Source: Microvelia longipes
Taxonomy: Eukaryota > Arthropoda > Insecta > Hemiptera > Veliidae
Direction: 5' to 3'
DNA length: 64,000 bases
NCBI GenBank assembly: GCA_018340805.1
Contig: JACMZG010001913.1
Coordinates: 6,028,209 to 6,092,208 of the forward strand
This document shows positions 12,283-24,297 of the stretch, piece by piece; the stretch's first letter is position 1; every line of letters begins with the position of its first letter. The position numbers and the translations under genes were made by a program. Below the pieces are notes generated by a model that worked only from the letters and a program-made list of their open reading frames with translations, ran no database searches and was not told the DNA's origin.

Positions 12283-12930
12283 TTTCCTCATATATACCGT
12301 AAGTATAAAGAGAAAAAATTTTATTTGCAAAATAATCTCAAACAAAGATTTCACCTAAATCCGTTTCAGGTGTTTTAAGACCTCCTGCGTAGTTTTCACC
12401 AAGTTGTCTGTCTATATGTGTTTGCGTGTGGTTGTGTGTGTGTCTGTAATCATTGAATATCCTTATGTATTAATGCTAAGGAGTTTAAATATTGTACAAA
12501 AATAATATTTTGGTCTACTTGTGCTATTCAGAAAAAAATATATGACGTCATAATAAGCTTAGCATAAATTTCAAAAAAACATTGAACGCGGATTAAAAAT
12601 GTGTGGATTAAAAAATGTTACGATCGGGTTAAGATTTGACACGCGTATATAGTAGTATATAGTATATAGTTATATAAGACCATTGTGCTCAAGTTTTGAC
12701 AATTTACTTATATACGTTTTTTTTTTTTTAATTGTAAAACATCGAAGAATTATCCAATGGAACTGAAATTTGATGCAAGTATACCCCTTTCTGTAACAAA
12801 TAAGTATAGTGGGTTTAGTTAAAATACGACAAGTATATATATACGGTGTTTGTTAGATCATAAATGTTGAACAGCATCAAGGGAGGTCAATGCCTGGATG
12901 GGTGACCTTTGAGAATAACTTTGTGAAACT
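12283..12930 (+). mobile_element. family A repeat, head through 5S-like segment
   Basis: The head lies at 12283 (CTCATATATACCGTAAGTAT), the TGTGTGTG tract near 12435 and a TGACGTCATAATAAG block near 12542. The 5S-like segment is at 12869-12919, including GCCTGGATGGGTGACC. The hairpin 3' end is missing. It faces away from the copy that ends at 11930. Confidence 0.8.
12869..12919 (+). other. 5S rRNA-like 3'-half segment inside family A
   Basis: AACAGCATCAAGGGAGGTCA followed by ATGCCTGGATGGGTGACC aligns in order with the part of arthropod 5S rRNA that follows AATTAAGCAGCGTCGGGC. It includes the region of the box C internal-promoter element. Only about half of 5S is present, so it is not a 5S gene. 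Sister segments are at 11395-11345 (minus), 35317-35370, 38757-38812 and 39089-39140 (plus). Confidence 0.65.
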
Positions 12931-15230
12931 TTATATCATCACCGCTTTTTTCCATCTTTTTTTTTTCAATGCTAGCTAAATTATTTGGTGCTGAAAATCT
13001 AAATTGAGATCCAGGTCCTGGGATGGTAAAAATGGCAAAGAATAAAAGAACATGCTAAATCAGCAACACGGCAATGACTTCTAGGTTTAGCAGTGAATAT
13101 CCTATTCCAGGGGAAGGTAAATAACTTAATAAGAGAAAAATGCATGGAATAGCTCAATTTTAACACTAAGAGGGTAGGGCTAGTCCCGAACATATAAATC
13201 ATATATATTTGCTTTTTTTATCCTACCCCAATTTATACTTTCTCTCTCTTGTGATAACTTCAAATTGGAGGTATGACAAATGTCAGAGGTGATTTTTAGG
13301 CACACTTTGGTTGAGTTGTCAGCAATAAATACCAATTCTTTCGGTAAGCAATTATGAAAAATATTTAAATCAGAAATATAATTTGTTATTAATATTCCGG
13401 TAAAAGAATAATTTAAGTTAAAAAAAAGATGTTTTTATTCTATTTTTACAAAGTTAAGTCTGAAATGGCTCCGCTAAAGGTATAGAAGAAATTTAGCATA
13501 GAAAGAAGGGGCTATTTGGTATAAAAGAAACAGGATGACAGGAAAAGCTAAGACAGGAGGAAGGAGGCAGTAAAACACAGGAGGGAGAGGGGAAATCTAA
13601 AGAAAGACGTCTGAAAATTCTACATCTACCTTACTATGAATATTCAGGTCCTTTGTTCTGCATTAATAAAAACAAATCCCTTTATCTTAGCTAAAATTTT
13701 ATCTAGTTCTCTATCGGTTCCAATTTTGAAACACCCACTTCCTAAATCCATTCATCTTGACGAATTTGTTGGTCGTGTCAAATTTTAAGAATAACCTTTC
13801 TCTCACGAGTCAGTAAGATTTTTTTTAAACAAAGTCTTTGTTGGAAAAAGTATAATATTTATTTTGTTTAAAACGAAGCTAATAGGAAATTTAAAAAGTC
13901 AATTAACCATAGAGATATATTCTAGAGAGTGCATAGCCTATCTTAATACATTGAGAGGTCTGAAACATCATTTTGGAGCTCTCAGGGGCTCTGTTTAACG
14001 TCATGGAAACCTCCTGTAAGAGTGAGTTAAGGTTATAATTAATAAATTGATTATGGCTTCTTCCCGCAAATAGTTAGTGTTTTGATTTATTTTGACATTC
14101 TTCTATAAAAGTTAATATAATTTTGTACTGATTATTTGATTGTATTCATAATCGAAGGAGGTCAGGTTCAGAGACTATAGATACTTCAACAGTAAGACTG
14201 TCGACTCAATGGTGGGAAAATTTGGATTCCGGTCGACACTAGCGCTGCGGGGGACCTACCTTTAAACTGAGTGGGCGTGGCTTAATTTCCCGCTTTTTGT
14301 CCACAGTCAGTTTGAAATTAAATTTGTATACTTTGTATAGTTATACTTCTAACTAGCCGTAGCGCTTCGCAAGGCTTTCGTCGCCTTTAAACTTACACAG
14401 AACACTTCTGATTACTTTTAAGTTTTTCATTCAAGTAATTTATTAATTTAATTGATTTAATCAGGTAATAATGAAATAGTGGCTAAAGTTTACACGTACT
14501 AGAAGATAGATTTTGACATTTAATGCAGACTGTATTTTAATTTCATCGGCAACATGCTGCACACTTGTGATTAAATATAATTACCAGATAAAGTCTAAAT
14601 CAGTAAATTAATTAAATGAAATTGGCACTTACCTGCCATCACTAGCGTGTTGAGAAAGTTTAAAAAGACTTCTATTAACTTTTAGGGTCTGAATTTTTTA
14701 ATACAGAACATGAAAACGGCGAACCGTTTTTGTGAAAACAATCATTTTATAATAACAATAAATGTAGCTGTCATAACCAAAAATGGTATTCATTAATTTA
14801 ATTATAAAAATATAATCGGTAATTTTCGGAAAGCTATTGGGGTTAGTTAATGAGTTGTCTGCACCGGGCCGCCGCAATGCTAATTTTTAGTAGCTTGCGA
14901 TAATCGAATTCAAACCTTTTATCATTTAAGTTAACCCCCTTGGTCAGGTTACTATTTCGATGTTTCATAATGTAACCTACAGAGTCCCTCTAGTAATAAT
15001 ATCCCTATGCAATTAACATCATTTAGTTATGAGTCAGTAAGAAATGTTAAAATTTAATAACCTTTCACTCAAGGAAATGTATTCTCCATGTTCATACTAC
15101 CTAAGCTCAGCCACATAAATTTGTTTGTCGTTTAAGTACGTTTTTATAGTTTATGAAACTTGCTGCCTCAGAATAAGTTAAATATGTCCTCTAAAGACGT
15201 TCGGAAGTATAAATGAAGCGTTATTATAAT
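12931..15230. other. intergenic sequence, no gene seen
   Basis: A strongly purine-rich stretch lies at about 13490-13612. GC-richer non-repeated sequence lies at 14200-14300 and around 14345-14385. No convincing exon, tRNA or known repeat was found. Confidence 0.4.
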
Positions 15231-15235
15231 CTTAA

Positions 15236-15252
15236 GAGAAGCGAAGCGAGTC
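15236..15252 (+). repeat. solitary GCGAAGC hairpin relic
   Basis: GAGAAGCGAAGCGAGTCT is a degraded copy of the hairpin module of family A, without recognisable flanks. Confidence 0.5.
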
Positions 15253-15474
15253 TAAATTGTCAATCAAAGTTCCTAAAAATTTCTAGGTATCCTGAACGCG
15301 ATGTTAAATGCCAGTATTAACAACTTCGACAGCTTGGTCCTTAGTGGTAATCACTTTATCCACCCGCAGTCTCTTAATCGGGTGAGACCACCAGCTAACC
15401 CTGTTGGAGGCACTTCTTCAATAGTACATAAAATCAACAACTATTGTTGTTTTGTATTAGTCTATGTTTTTAAA

Positions 15475-15522
15475 AATATAGAAACAGTTTAATATTATTA
15501 AATTAAACTGTTTCTATATTTA
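15475..15522. repeat. perfect inverted repeat (19-bp arms)
   Basis: AATATAGAAACAGTTTAAT and its reverse complement flank a short AT-rich loop. No flanking element was recognised, so it may be the tip of a small MITE or a chance palindrome. Confidence 0.75.
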
Positions 15523-17369
15523 ATTATTTATTTTCCCCCTGGGATTATACCCCATTTAAACCTAAATCAATACGCGTAGTGTATCCTAGTGTTTTATGAG
15601 AGCGTGCCGCAATTTATTTTACTTATATAACTTTTTATTGCTTTATTTGTTTACTTTAATTCACTTTATTCATTTTAAATACTATAGCTTTATTTATTTA
15701 ATTTGTTTTACTAATTTATTTTATTGCTATTTCTTTTGTACCCTTTTTATGTAAATGGATACTTTCATGTGCTGTCAGAGGAACTGTGCTGTTGTGGCGT
15801 TATATTTTATTCGTGATTATTTTTATATTAATTTAAATCGATTTAAAACCCTTTTATTCCTAATTCCTATTTCTGTCATTCCTAAAAGTCGGTTCTATTT
15901 CAGTTTAAATTCCTTTCTTTCTTTCTTAAACCTCTTAAGCCATTACCATCTCTATTTTACAGAGTTCCAAACTACTTATGTCAGCTATTATCTCTAAAAA
16001 TAACAAATACATTTTTTAACTAAGTGATAATTATTTTTCTATTTTAATACAAAGGGGTATAATATGTTTTAAATATATTTTTAAGATGTAATATTTTAGC
16101 TAACCATGAAAAAATCGTTGTAATTCTTTATAAATTTAACTTGGCGATAACCTATATCATTGAGATGTCGATCACGTACATGTTATCTTAGAAAATCTAA
16201 AATCCTTTCTTAGACCGTACGGAAACCACCCCCTCCCTAGAAACTTATCTACAAGTATCTTATCTCGAATCTTATCAAAGTTTATCTTTTTTTGTGGTAA
16301 ATTTAATCTAGAAGTTGGTCCACGAAGTGAAACGCATTTGTTTGAGTTTACCTTTAAATTGCATTTTGAAAGGATACTGTGTGTTTTATTTGTGTTTTTA
16401 ATAAAGGAAAGTGTGAAGTAAATAAAATTGAAAGTGTTTATAGTAGAAACTCCTGGTGTGATCTACAAGCCGGGCGAATTTTCTTTGAAATGCGTTCAGT
16501 CATGTTAAAAAATCCATATTTATCTACTCATTGTATTGTAAGTTCTACTTACAGTCTTGTTATCTCACACTGTAAATGTACTTTTACTCCCTAGGGAGGA
16601 GAAGTGAAAGTGTTGCCAACTTGACAGAATTTTTTAGTAAAATTTTTAAGAATCTTAGGAAATTTTTAGGATTTTTTTCGGTTTTATGTTGGTACTACGG
16701 GTAGAATATACAATATACACACGCTAATGTTTAAATGTTAAATAAATATAGTATTACACATTATTCTATTGACAGCTTACAATAAAATAATTTGAAGATA
16801 GTGGTTTTATTCTCTCTTCATCGGAGTAATTGACATGGTAAGAATAAACTAAACTAACACAATAACAATTAAGGCGCTGAAGAATATATTAATAGTTGTT
16901 AGTATTAGTTCTCTAGTCGTAGATAAAATTTAATATGCAACAAGGGATGAAAGTTTTCAGCTCTCGTATTATCTCCCTCGTCAAGCCACGTGAGCCAAAA
17001 TGTTAGTTACTATACTAAAGTATATAGTAGTATAGTATAGTATAGTAGTATAGTTTGGATTATTTAAATCTATAAAACATTATATTTTTAATTATACAAA
17101 ACTATGCCGCATTTTTGTTTCATTTTTTGTTGATTATACAACATTTTGATTTATTTAACTTTTGATCATAAACTATTATAAAATTATAATTTTATAATAG
17201 TTTCGATTATAAAACTTCGTTGACAAAAACGATCGATTTTTTATTTGATAAACGAATGAGTAAGAAGAACAAGGAAGGTAATATTATAACCTTGTAGTAA
17301 ACAACTAGCGCCCACCTAGTGGACTTTGAGGAGCTTCACCGATAACAGTAAAAAACTACGACACTGTTG
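15523..17369. other. intergenic sequence with minor fragments
   Basis: A short fragment of foldback family B is at about 16460-16505 (GCCGGGCGAATTTTC). A TATAG-rich simple repeat is at 17013-17055 and an AT palindrome at about 17167-17205. No gene was seen. Confidence 0.45.
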
Positions 17370-17374
17370 CAGAC

Positions 17375-18005
17375 GTTAAAAATAGTTATTTATGCACCAA
17401 GGGAGTAAAGAATGCTATTAATTCCCTGAGCAGTAAGTTGGTTCCTAAGGCGTAAGCTGAGGGAACCAAAGTATTTAACTCGAAGCCGAGGGATTTATGT
17501 GTTTGACACATAAATCCCTTGGCTTTGCTGCGGACGTTATGACTATTAACTCCCGAGCGAAGCCGAGGTTGGTAATCGAGGGGGAATATAGTATTTTACT
17601 CCCAAGATTTTATCTCCAGACGTTGGTTTTATTTTAATACGTTTTGTTGTACTTTATTCTAATTTTTTTGGTCAGGCCCACTCATAAAAACAAAAAAATA
17701 AAATAACAAATTTATTCCTCCAAAAAACTTCTTTTGACCTGTATCGGATTTTGAGCCAATAATTTTTTTTTTTTGGTTGAGTCCCCCTAATAAATTTTAG
17801 GGGTGCCCCCTCCCCCGGAAAAATTGATCCGTCACTAATATTAATTTAGAGAATACCATTGCCCTAAAAATTGTTATAATTGGCACAAATGACCCAATAA
17901 TAGGAAACGTTTTTTATTCCCAAGGAAGGAAAAGTTACTTTTTACTCCCAAAGAAGTGAAATTAATTTGTTCTCCCTTGGGAATGAAAAGTGCTTCTTTA
18001 ATCCC
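17375..18005 (+). mobile_element. family C repeat, copy 1
   Basis: This segment is shared with 20325-20850. Landmarks in order are AGTTATTTATGCACCAAGGG, a CCTAAGGCGTAAGCTGAGG block, a run of Leu/Glu-like CCGAGG hairpins (CGAGCGAAGCCGAGG near 17553), TTTTACTCCCAAG and TCCAGACG. Further on are TTTTGACCTG and the end with repeated ACTCCC blocks. CACCAAGGGAGTAAA near the start and TTCTCCCTTGGG near the end are in inverted orientation. There is no coding region, and this is probably a non-autonomous element. Confidence 0.75.
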
Positions 18006-19621
18006 TCAAAACTAGTCAATAAACTTTACATTATACACTGTCTGGAGATAAACGCATTTTATTGAACTTCTAAAGTTTATTGAAGATGTAAAGTGCCAAC
18101 TTTACAGCAGATCGAAAAAAAATGGTTTTATTTTTCTTTACCTTTCAAAAATAAAACTGAAAATAATAATGTCAAGTAGTTCAGTGTAAAAAACAGGGTT
18201 TTAAATCTGAAACGAAGCGTGCTGTAATTCCCTTAACTGTTGGAAACTTTGCCTCAACTTTATTTCAATTTTTCTCAGATTTCTTCCTAACTTGATAAAC
18301 TTTTCCAAAATTATGATCAGGGGTCGAAAAAAAATTATTTAAACAACTTTTAACTGAAAGTTTTCATTTTTTTGCGTGAAAACTTATCAGTTGAATAAAT
18401 TTAATAAAATTTCAATGTAATTTACTAACATTATTTTATTTATATGTCTATTAATAAATTATTGCTAATTATAATTAATTAATTTATAATTTAGTATATT
18501 TTTTTTATTATATATGCTTAAATTATTTTTTAGACGATAAAAATTTACATTTATTATTTTTTAATACATGATATTATTAAACTACACATTAAATATATGA
18601 CACGTATGACACATGGTGAACTTAGAGATAACATGGTGTTAGAAAGATAGTTTTACGAGAAACATGATTTGTATTTTACCCATTCTTATGGCGAATTTCC
18701 TTTAAAAAAAACGCTTATGGGTGGCGCGGCGTGTTTGGACCCTTTAAGGATCTTGAATGAAGTGGATGACACATTAAGGAACATTTCTGACCCCATGAAA
18801 GTTGTATAAGATAGAAAAATAGGTGTAAAAGTGACAAACGCAGGTTATGTAGCAAGGTTGTCGAGTTTGCTTCACAAATTTATTCTGGGCTTCTCGTGAT
18901 TGTTACATTTGTAGTGCTTGTTGAGTCATTTGTGCTTATTTAATTTTAAGTTTTGGAACTTACTTAGCCACTTCAGTGAGTGATAGCGTGTTTATAATCT
19001 TCCCAAGCAATAAACGATGGGAAACCATTGAGAGTTAAATTTTCGAGTTTGTCCTAAAATCCATTTAAGAGGCCCCAAATCACGAAAAAATATGCATATA
19101 TACGAAACTTTATATGTATATATTTAATTGAAATAACACAAAAATCAACCTTAATGAGAAAAAGGATCCCTTTTAAAAAACCAAGTTTGTGTGACGTCAG
19201 CGAAATAACGTGAACTTCAGCCTGTTCAGTCAGCAAAATATACAAAAATACTTTAAATATAAGGATTAAAATTTTTGCCTTGAAAAAATGTTTTTTGTAT
19301 GTCTGGATCGAATGAAACCGGTCCAAAGACGATATGACTCGAAAACTTGAGGTAACAGAAAAGTTATTGAAAACAACGTTTAAAATACGCTTAGTGAACA
19401 TGAAAAGTTAAGTAGGGTGTCGTTTATAAAAGGATTTGAGGCCGGTTCGAACTCGATACTTTAAGTGGTATAAAATAAATACTATGTGGTGTAATATTAT
19501 AGTAAATACATAAAAGGATCACCCTAAAATGCACTAGATAAAGAAACATGGGTTTTCGATATATTTTAGGCTCTTAAATATATCGATTGAATATCGAAAT
19601 ATATATCGTTAAATAAAATTT
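18006..19621. other. AT-rich intergenic sequence
   Basis: A roughly 57-bp stretch (about 18392-18450, containing AATAAAATTTCAATGTAATT) recurs at about 21498-21555, so part of this is repeated. The rest shows no gene. An open stretch at 19401-19054 (minus) has no family resemblance. Confidence 0.45.
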
Positions 19622-19785
19622 CTGGCGCGGAGATCCTCAAGCCGGGCGAATTTTTTCTTGCAATGGATGGTTTATTGCTCATCAATCCAAATCTTGCTTA
19701 AGTTTCCGTTTTATGCCTTATAACATAAGCAATATTATTATTAACCTATTACTCAAGTGTTTCTGGATTTTTCAAAAGAAATGCG
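19622..19785 (+). mobile_element. foldback family B, left half only
   Basis: Begins with TGGCGCGGAGATCC and GCCGGGCGAATTTTTTC. It continues through ATCTTGCTTAAGTTTCCG and TTACTCAAGTG to TTTTTCAAAAGAAATGCGC, the point where complete family B elements fold back. Here a 24-bp array replaces the second arm. Confidence 0.75.
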
Positions 19786-19978
19786 CTTACACATTTCACA
19801 GGAAAAACGAATACGCATTTCACAGGAAATGCGCATACACATTTCACAGGAAATGCGCATACACATTTCACAGGAAATGCGCATACACATTTCACAGGAA
19901 ATGCGCATACACATTTCACAGGAAACGCACTTCACGAATTTCATAGGAAAAACGAATACGCATTTCACAGAAAATGTG
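19781..19978 (+). repeat. 24-bp minisatellite grown from a family B element
   Basis: About eight units of CACATTTCACAGGAAATGCG plus CATA. The unit resembles the centre of family B (TTCAAAGGAAATGCGCAT). Because 24 is divisible by three, both strands stay open across the array; the resulting repetitive peptides are not genes. Confidence 0.9.
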
Positions 19979-20324
19979 AATAAACAGGAAATCGCCGGTA
20001 CCAAGATTCGGACCCGAGAAACCTAGCTTTATTGACTCTAAACCAGTTTTATTGAATTCAAGACCCTAAAAAACATTAAAAACGACACCCTACTCGACAT
20101 AGGTTGTTTAATGACCGTATTTAAGGATATCCGAGTATTTACCATGGTATTTTCGACATTTTGGTCAATAAGAGAGAGCAAATCAACTCCTGATTTGATA
20201 CTATATTAATTTATTCTATGTTATTTAAACAAAAAATAATTTAAACTTTGATCTTTTTGCAGGTAAGACATCGACCAATAAATACGAGTTATCCGTAAGT
20301 ACATTCTATCTGTTATTTTAAGTC

Positions 20325-20850
20325 GATGATAATAGTTATTTATGCACTAAGGGAGTAAAGAATGGTATTATTTCCTGAGCAGTTAGTTGCTCCTAAGGCG
20401 TAAGCTGAGGCCACCAAAGTATTTAACTCTCGAGGCGAAGCCGAGGTAATTATGTATTAACCCTCGAGGGGAAGCCGAGGTTGGTAATTGCTAGGGGAAA
20501 AATAGCATTTTACTCCCAAGGTGCATACAAGATTTTACCTCCAGACGATGACGTCACTTAATATTGTTATATTCTATTTTTATACGTGTATTTTATTCTT
20601 TTTTTTTTGGGTCGGACCCCCTCTTATAAATTTGGGGGTGCTACTAAAAAAGAAGAAAAAAACTTATTGCTCGAAACAACTTCTTTTGACCTGAAATGGA
20701 TTTTGAGCCAATTACATTTTATTTTTGTTTGGGTTCCACGTGTATATTTTAGAGGTGCCCTTATAATTTTTACTCCAACGAAAATGAAAAGTTACTTTTT
20801 CACTCAAGGGAGTAAAAAGTGACTTTTTCTTCCTTGGGAGTGATGAGTCC
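20325..20850 (+). mobile_element. family C repeat, copy 2
   Basis: It matches 17375-18005 in the same order: AGTTATTTATGCACTAAGGG, CCTAAGGCGTAAGCTGAGG, several CGAGGCGAAGCCGAGG-like hairpins, TTTTGACCTG and the ACTC(C/A)AGGGAG end. Differences are mostly short deletions. A further fragment is at 35645-35725. Confidence 0.75.
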
Positions 20851-21365
20851 GTGATAACAATAATATGTTGCATATATATTCCGTAGTATAGGAGGGGCAA
20901 AGTAAAATTTTCAATCACAAATCTCAAGTGAAATATATTTGATCGGAAAAGTCAAACGTGAAGTGTTTTAATTTAATCAAGACCTAAACTACATCTGCGG
21001 ATAACAAAGGGTCTTGAGAAGTTTTATAACGGACCAAGAGCGGACCATCATTTCGCTGAAATTATACCTATAACACGAAGAAGCTTAGATTCTTTATTGG
21101 CAGTTTTTCAATGTTACAACTCATTGTATACGAGAATCTTCATTATATAGAATGAACTGATAAATAAATTTTCAAATTTGATTTATCATTTCTTCGCCAT
21201 TAAAACCCCGATTCCAACACATCATTCTAATCTAGAGAATTTATAGATTCACACTTGAAAAAGTTTAAAGATAAATCCGCTAATACATAACACTACACAT
21301 GAAGACATCTATTTTAACTTTTATCTCTAAACTATCTTTTCATGTCTTCTTCTATCTTATTCTAG
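20851..21365. other. intergenic sequence, no gene seen
   Basis: AT-rich without recognised coding potential or repeats. Confidence 0.4.
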
Positions 21366-21895
21366 TTTTAGCGAATTTCCTTCGGGAATAAATTCGCTTA
21401 TGGGATAGCGAGCACTGCTTGCAACTCATTTTGCATGTATGTTTAAAAGGAAATGCGCTAAAATCTTTAAAAATAAACAATAACTGAGCTTTAAAGTTAA
21501 ATAAATTTAATAAAATTTCAATGTAATTTACTAAAATTATTTTATTTATATTTGAAAAATAAGCAGTTACTCAATTGTCAAGTACTGCTTGTAACTCATT
21601 TTGTCTGTATTTTTCAAAGAAAATGCGCTAAAGCCTTTAAAGATAACTAACTCAGCTTAAAGATAAGTATCTGTGCATTAAACTAGTGCAAATAATATTG
21701 CGTACTGCTCATTTTAAAGGCATAATTTATTATAACCCTGGCTAATTATGCGCATTCCATGAAAAATACAGACAAAATGAGTTACGAGCAGTGCTTGACA
21801 ATTGAGTAACCGCTATGGTTCTAAGCATAAACCGGAACCTTTAGCAAGAAATGGGTTGTTAAGCACGGACCACCGCGCCAGAATTATTTTGTAGT
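21366..21895. mobile_element. foldback family B, rearranged copy
   Basis: It contains arms in both orientations: GCGAATTTCCTTCGGGAAT and repeated CACTGCTTG-CAACTCATTTTG-like blocks on the left, and ATGAGTTACGAGCAGTGCTT, AAGCAAGAA and TTAAGCACGGACCACCGCG on the right. Extra partial copies of the left arm are embedded, so this is a nested or internally duplicated element. Confidence 0.75.
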
Positions 21896-22170
21896 TGTAA
21901 ACTTATATAATTAAAAAGTCAATAAAAAATTATCTACTTACCAGGATTGTTTAAACCCGTGCTTAACACGCATAACGGAAACACGCATCTCAAAGGAAAT
22001 TCGCCCTACAGCAGACCACCGCGCCAGAATTATTTTGTAGTTGTAAACTTATATAATGTAAAAAGTCAATAAAAAATTATCTTACTTACCAGGATTGTTG
22101 TTAACCCGTGCTTAACACGCATAACGGAAACACGCATCTCAAAGGAAATTCGCCCGACATACAGACCACA
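21868..22170 (+). repeat. two tandem ~145-bp copies of a family B end unit
   Basis: A unit starting GACCACCGCGCCAGAATTAT and containing AACCCGTGCTTAACACGC and AAAGGAAATTCGCCC occurs twice nearly identically (about 21868-22012 and 22013-22155). This is a local tandem duplication of an element end. Confidence 0.85.
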
Positions 22171-22427
22171 GCGCCAAAATTATTATCATTGAGCTTTCTA
22201 TCACCTTTTTGAACGTCTCTTTGTAATACTCCTTATCCATCTCTTTGACATATCTTTGTGAATGTAATATTACAGACCACATCATTTAAATAGTTTTTAC
22301 AAATCTTTCTATTTTTCTATCTCTACTTATTCATCGATTTATTCATACATTTCTCCTTCTGAATCTTTTTACGACGTTTATAAATTATTTTACCATCTTT
22401 TTATTCTTCGTTTCTTTTTACTTTTCA

Positions 22428-22622
22428 TCATCTATACCGTAGCTATATAGAAAAAGTTTTGTGCTTGACAAATGATCCAAAACCGAAATCACTTAAATTA
22501 TCTGCTTCAAAAGTTTTTAAGACCTTCTGAGTGGTTTTCGCAAAGTTGTCTGTCTATATGTGTGTGTGTGTGGATGTGTGTTATCAACGCATCTTTAGGT
22601 GTATTTATGCTAGAGAAAACTA
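22428..22622 (+). mobile_element. family A repeat, head fragment
   Basis: It shows the family A head (CATCTATACCGTAGCTATATAG), the CCGAAATCACTTAAATTATC block and a TGTGTGTG tract. It is truncated after TATTTATGCTAGAG. Confidence 0.8.
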
Positions 22623-22639
22623 CTTAAGAAGTCATGCAC

Positions 22640-22800
22640 CCAGGCGATGCACTCAGTTTTTATGAATAGAATTTTATGTAAAAAGATTTCGCCAACTTTA
22701 GCTTTACTTTTAGCAAAGTAGATTGACCCACCCGAGATTGTTCCGCAGGGGAAATACCCAAAAGGGCCTAAAGGCCCTAACGGGCATTATAATTTTAATA
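22640..22800 (+). mobile_element. tRNA-type SINE, body fragment
   Basis: Shares its body with 33840-34065: TTTTTATGAATAGAATTTTA, then CGCCAACTTTAGCTTTACTT, then GACCCACCCGAGATTGTTCC and an AAGGGCC end. The tRNA-like head is missing here apart from a short GC-rich scrap. Confidence 0.65.
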
Positions 22801-23052
22801 AAAAGTCTTTCTTATGATATTTAAAGTTTTTTTGAATTCAAAGAGGCCCAACCACATCTGTGGCCAGCACATTTGTCTTGACATTTATATGTATAGATGA
22901 GCATATTTTATTGTAACATGCCAGCTTATATGGCAATAGTATATTCCGCTATCATTTTAAACCTGGTCGTGGACAAGCCTCATTATACGATTGGCAGCTT
23001 CTTTTAAATTCAAAGCGATCTACTTGTATCCAGGGTATCATCTTAATAGGGA

Positions 23053-23340
23053 GATGGGTTAAGTCGGATCACTTTTCTCCTTCGAGCCGGGATACTTTGG
23101 TCCCTTAAGTCAGATCACTTTTCACCTTCGAGCCGGGATACTTTGGGCCCTTAAGTCAGATCACTTTTCACCTTCGAGCCAGGATACTTTGGTCCCTTAA
23201 GTCGGATCACTTTTCTCCTTCAAGCCAGGATACTTTGGTTCTTTAAGTCGGATCACTTTTCTCCTTCGAGCCGGGATACTTTGGTCCCTTAAGTCCGATT
23301 ACTTTTCTCCTTCGAGCCGGGATACTTTTGGTTATATTAT
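23053..23340 (+). repeat. 46-bp tandem array
   Basis: Six units of about 46 bp, each with AAGTCGGATCACTTTTCTCC, TTCGAGCCGGGATACTTTGG and TCCCTT. Degenerate echoes continue to about 23380. Confidence 0.95.
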
Positions 23341-23380
23341 ACTTTTGGGATATTTGGTTCTTTAAGTCGGATTAAATTTG

Positions 23381-24177
23381 GTCCGTTAACCTATATTTTG
23401 TATGTTTTGTCATCGTATCGATAAGAGAAATTATACCAAGTAACCCTGTTGGATATTTGGTTTACCTTAAAATACCATTATGATAAAGCACTTTAAAAGT
23501 TTTTATTCATAACTACAAATATAAATCTCACTAACCCCTAAATAATAAACTTTCATAAAATAACCAATTTCTAAACGATAAACTTTGATAACTTCAACTC
23601 AGAGAAAGTTAAAATCCAGTCCGATTAACTTATTAAAATTTCCATTATTTTCCTACAAAAATTGTTTTTAAATTATAAACTTATAACTCGTTCAGAGGAG
23701 TGTTTAAATTATTTAGATTGAAAGTATTAAAAACTTAAAAGTTTTATTCGTCCGTAATTAAGTTTTTTCGTAATTATGGTTAATAATTAATCATTTTTAT
23801 ATAATAATGGAGAAAAAAACATTTCATAGACAAAGAAACCATATTTTTATATTTTATGTCTACTTTTCTGTTCTTAGCGATTCAAAATCTGTTTCAATTA
23901 AAAGTGTGGTTAAAACTTTTTTTAAAAGAGAATTTCAACTTGCAATTAAGTTAAAATTTAGCGCAAGTATATTTTTTTATGGAAGTATATTAAGTTTTAT
24001 TTTAATAATCCTAGTATACCTACGGTCATCTTGTATCAATAATGTTAACCTCATTCGAGTAAAATTAATACCAGTTATATAGGTAACCGCTGAGATTAAA
24101 ATGAATGTCACTGTTCGAGGACAACCTAAACTAGTGCAAACACTTATTGCATTATCAATTTAGTGACTCACATAATC
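23381..24177. other. AT-rich intergenic sequence, no gene seen
   Basis: A 91-codon open stretch (23807-24082, plus) is hydrophobic, but it has no recognisable motif and its codon composition follows base composition. I do not call it a gene. Confidence 0.4.
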
Positions 24178-24275
24178 TAAGAACGAGCGAAGCGAATCCG
24201 AAGAAGTGTGGAGAAGTGTAGTGAATCCAATATGATAAGGATGAGTTCTGAGGTACCCCGTACCCGATTTTTTAT
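24178..24275 (+). mobile_element. family A repeat, 3'-end fragment
   Basis: The hairpin module GAACGAGCGAAGCGAATCC (24181-24199) is followed by a second degraded module and the conserved family end GAGGTACCCCGTACCCGATT. Confidence 0.8.
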
Positions 24276-24297
24276 GAATTTGAGTAAAAACAATAAA

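Noticed and set aside
12869..12919. Functional 5S rRNA gene
   Set aside because: Only the 3' half is present, it is repeated inside an interspersed element, and the 5' half and terminator are missing.
19713..20026. Repetitive open reading frames on both strands (77-89 codons)
   Set aside because: They are by-products of a 24-bp array whose unit is divisible by three; peptides repeat every eight residues on both strands.
23807..24082. 91-codon open frame
   Set aside because: No family motif, AT-driven composition, no splice or repeat context indicating coding function.
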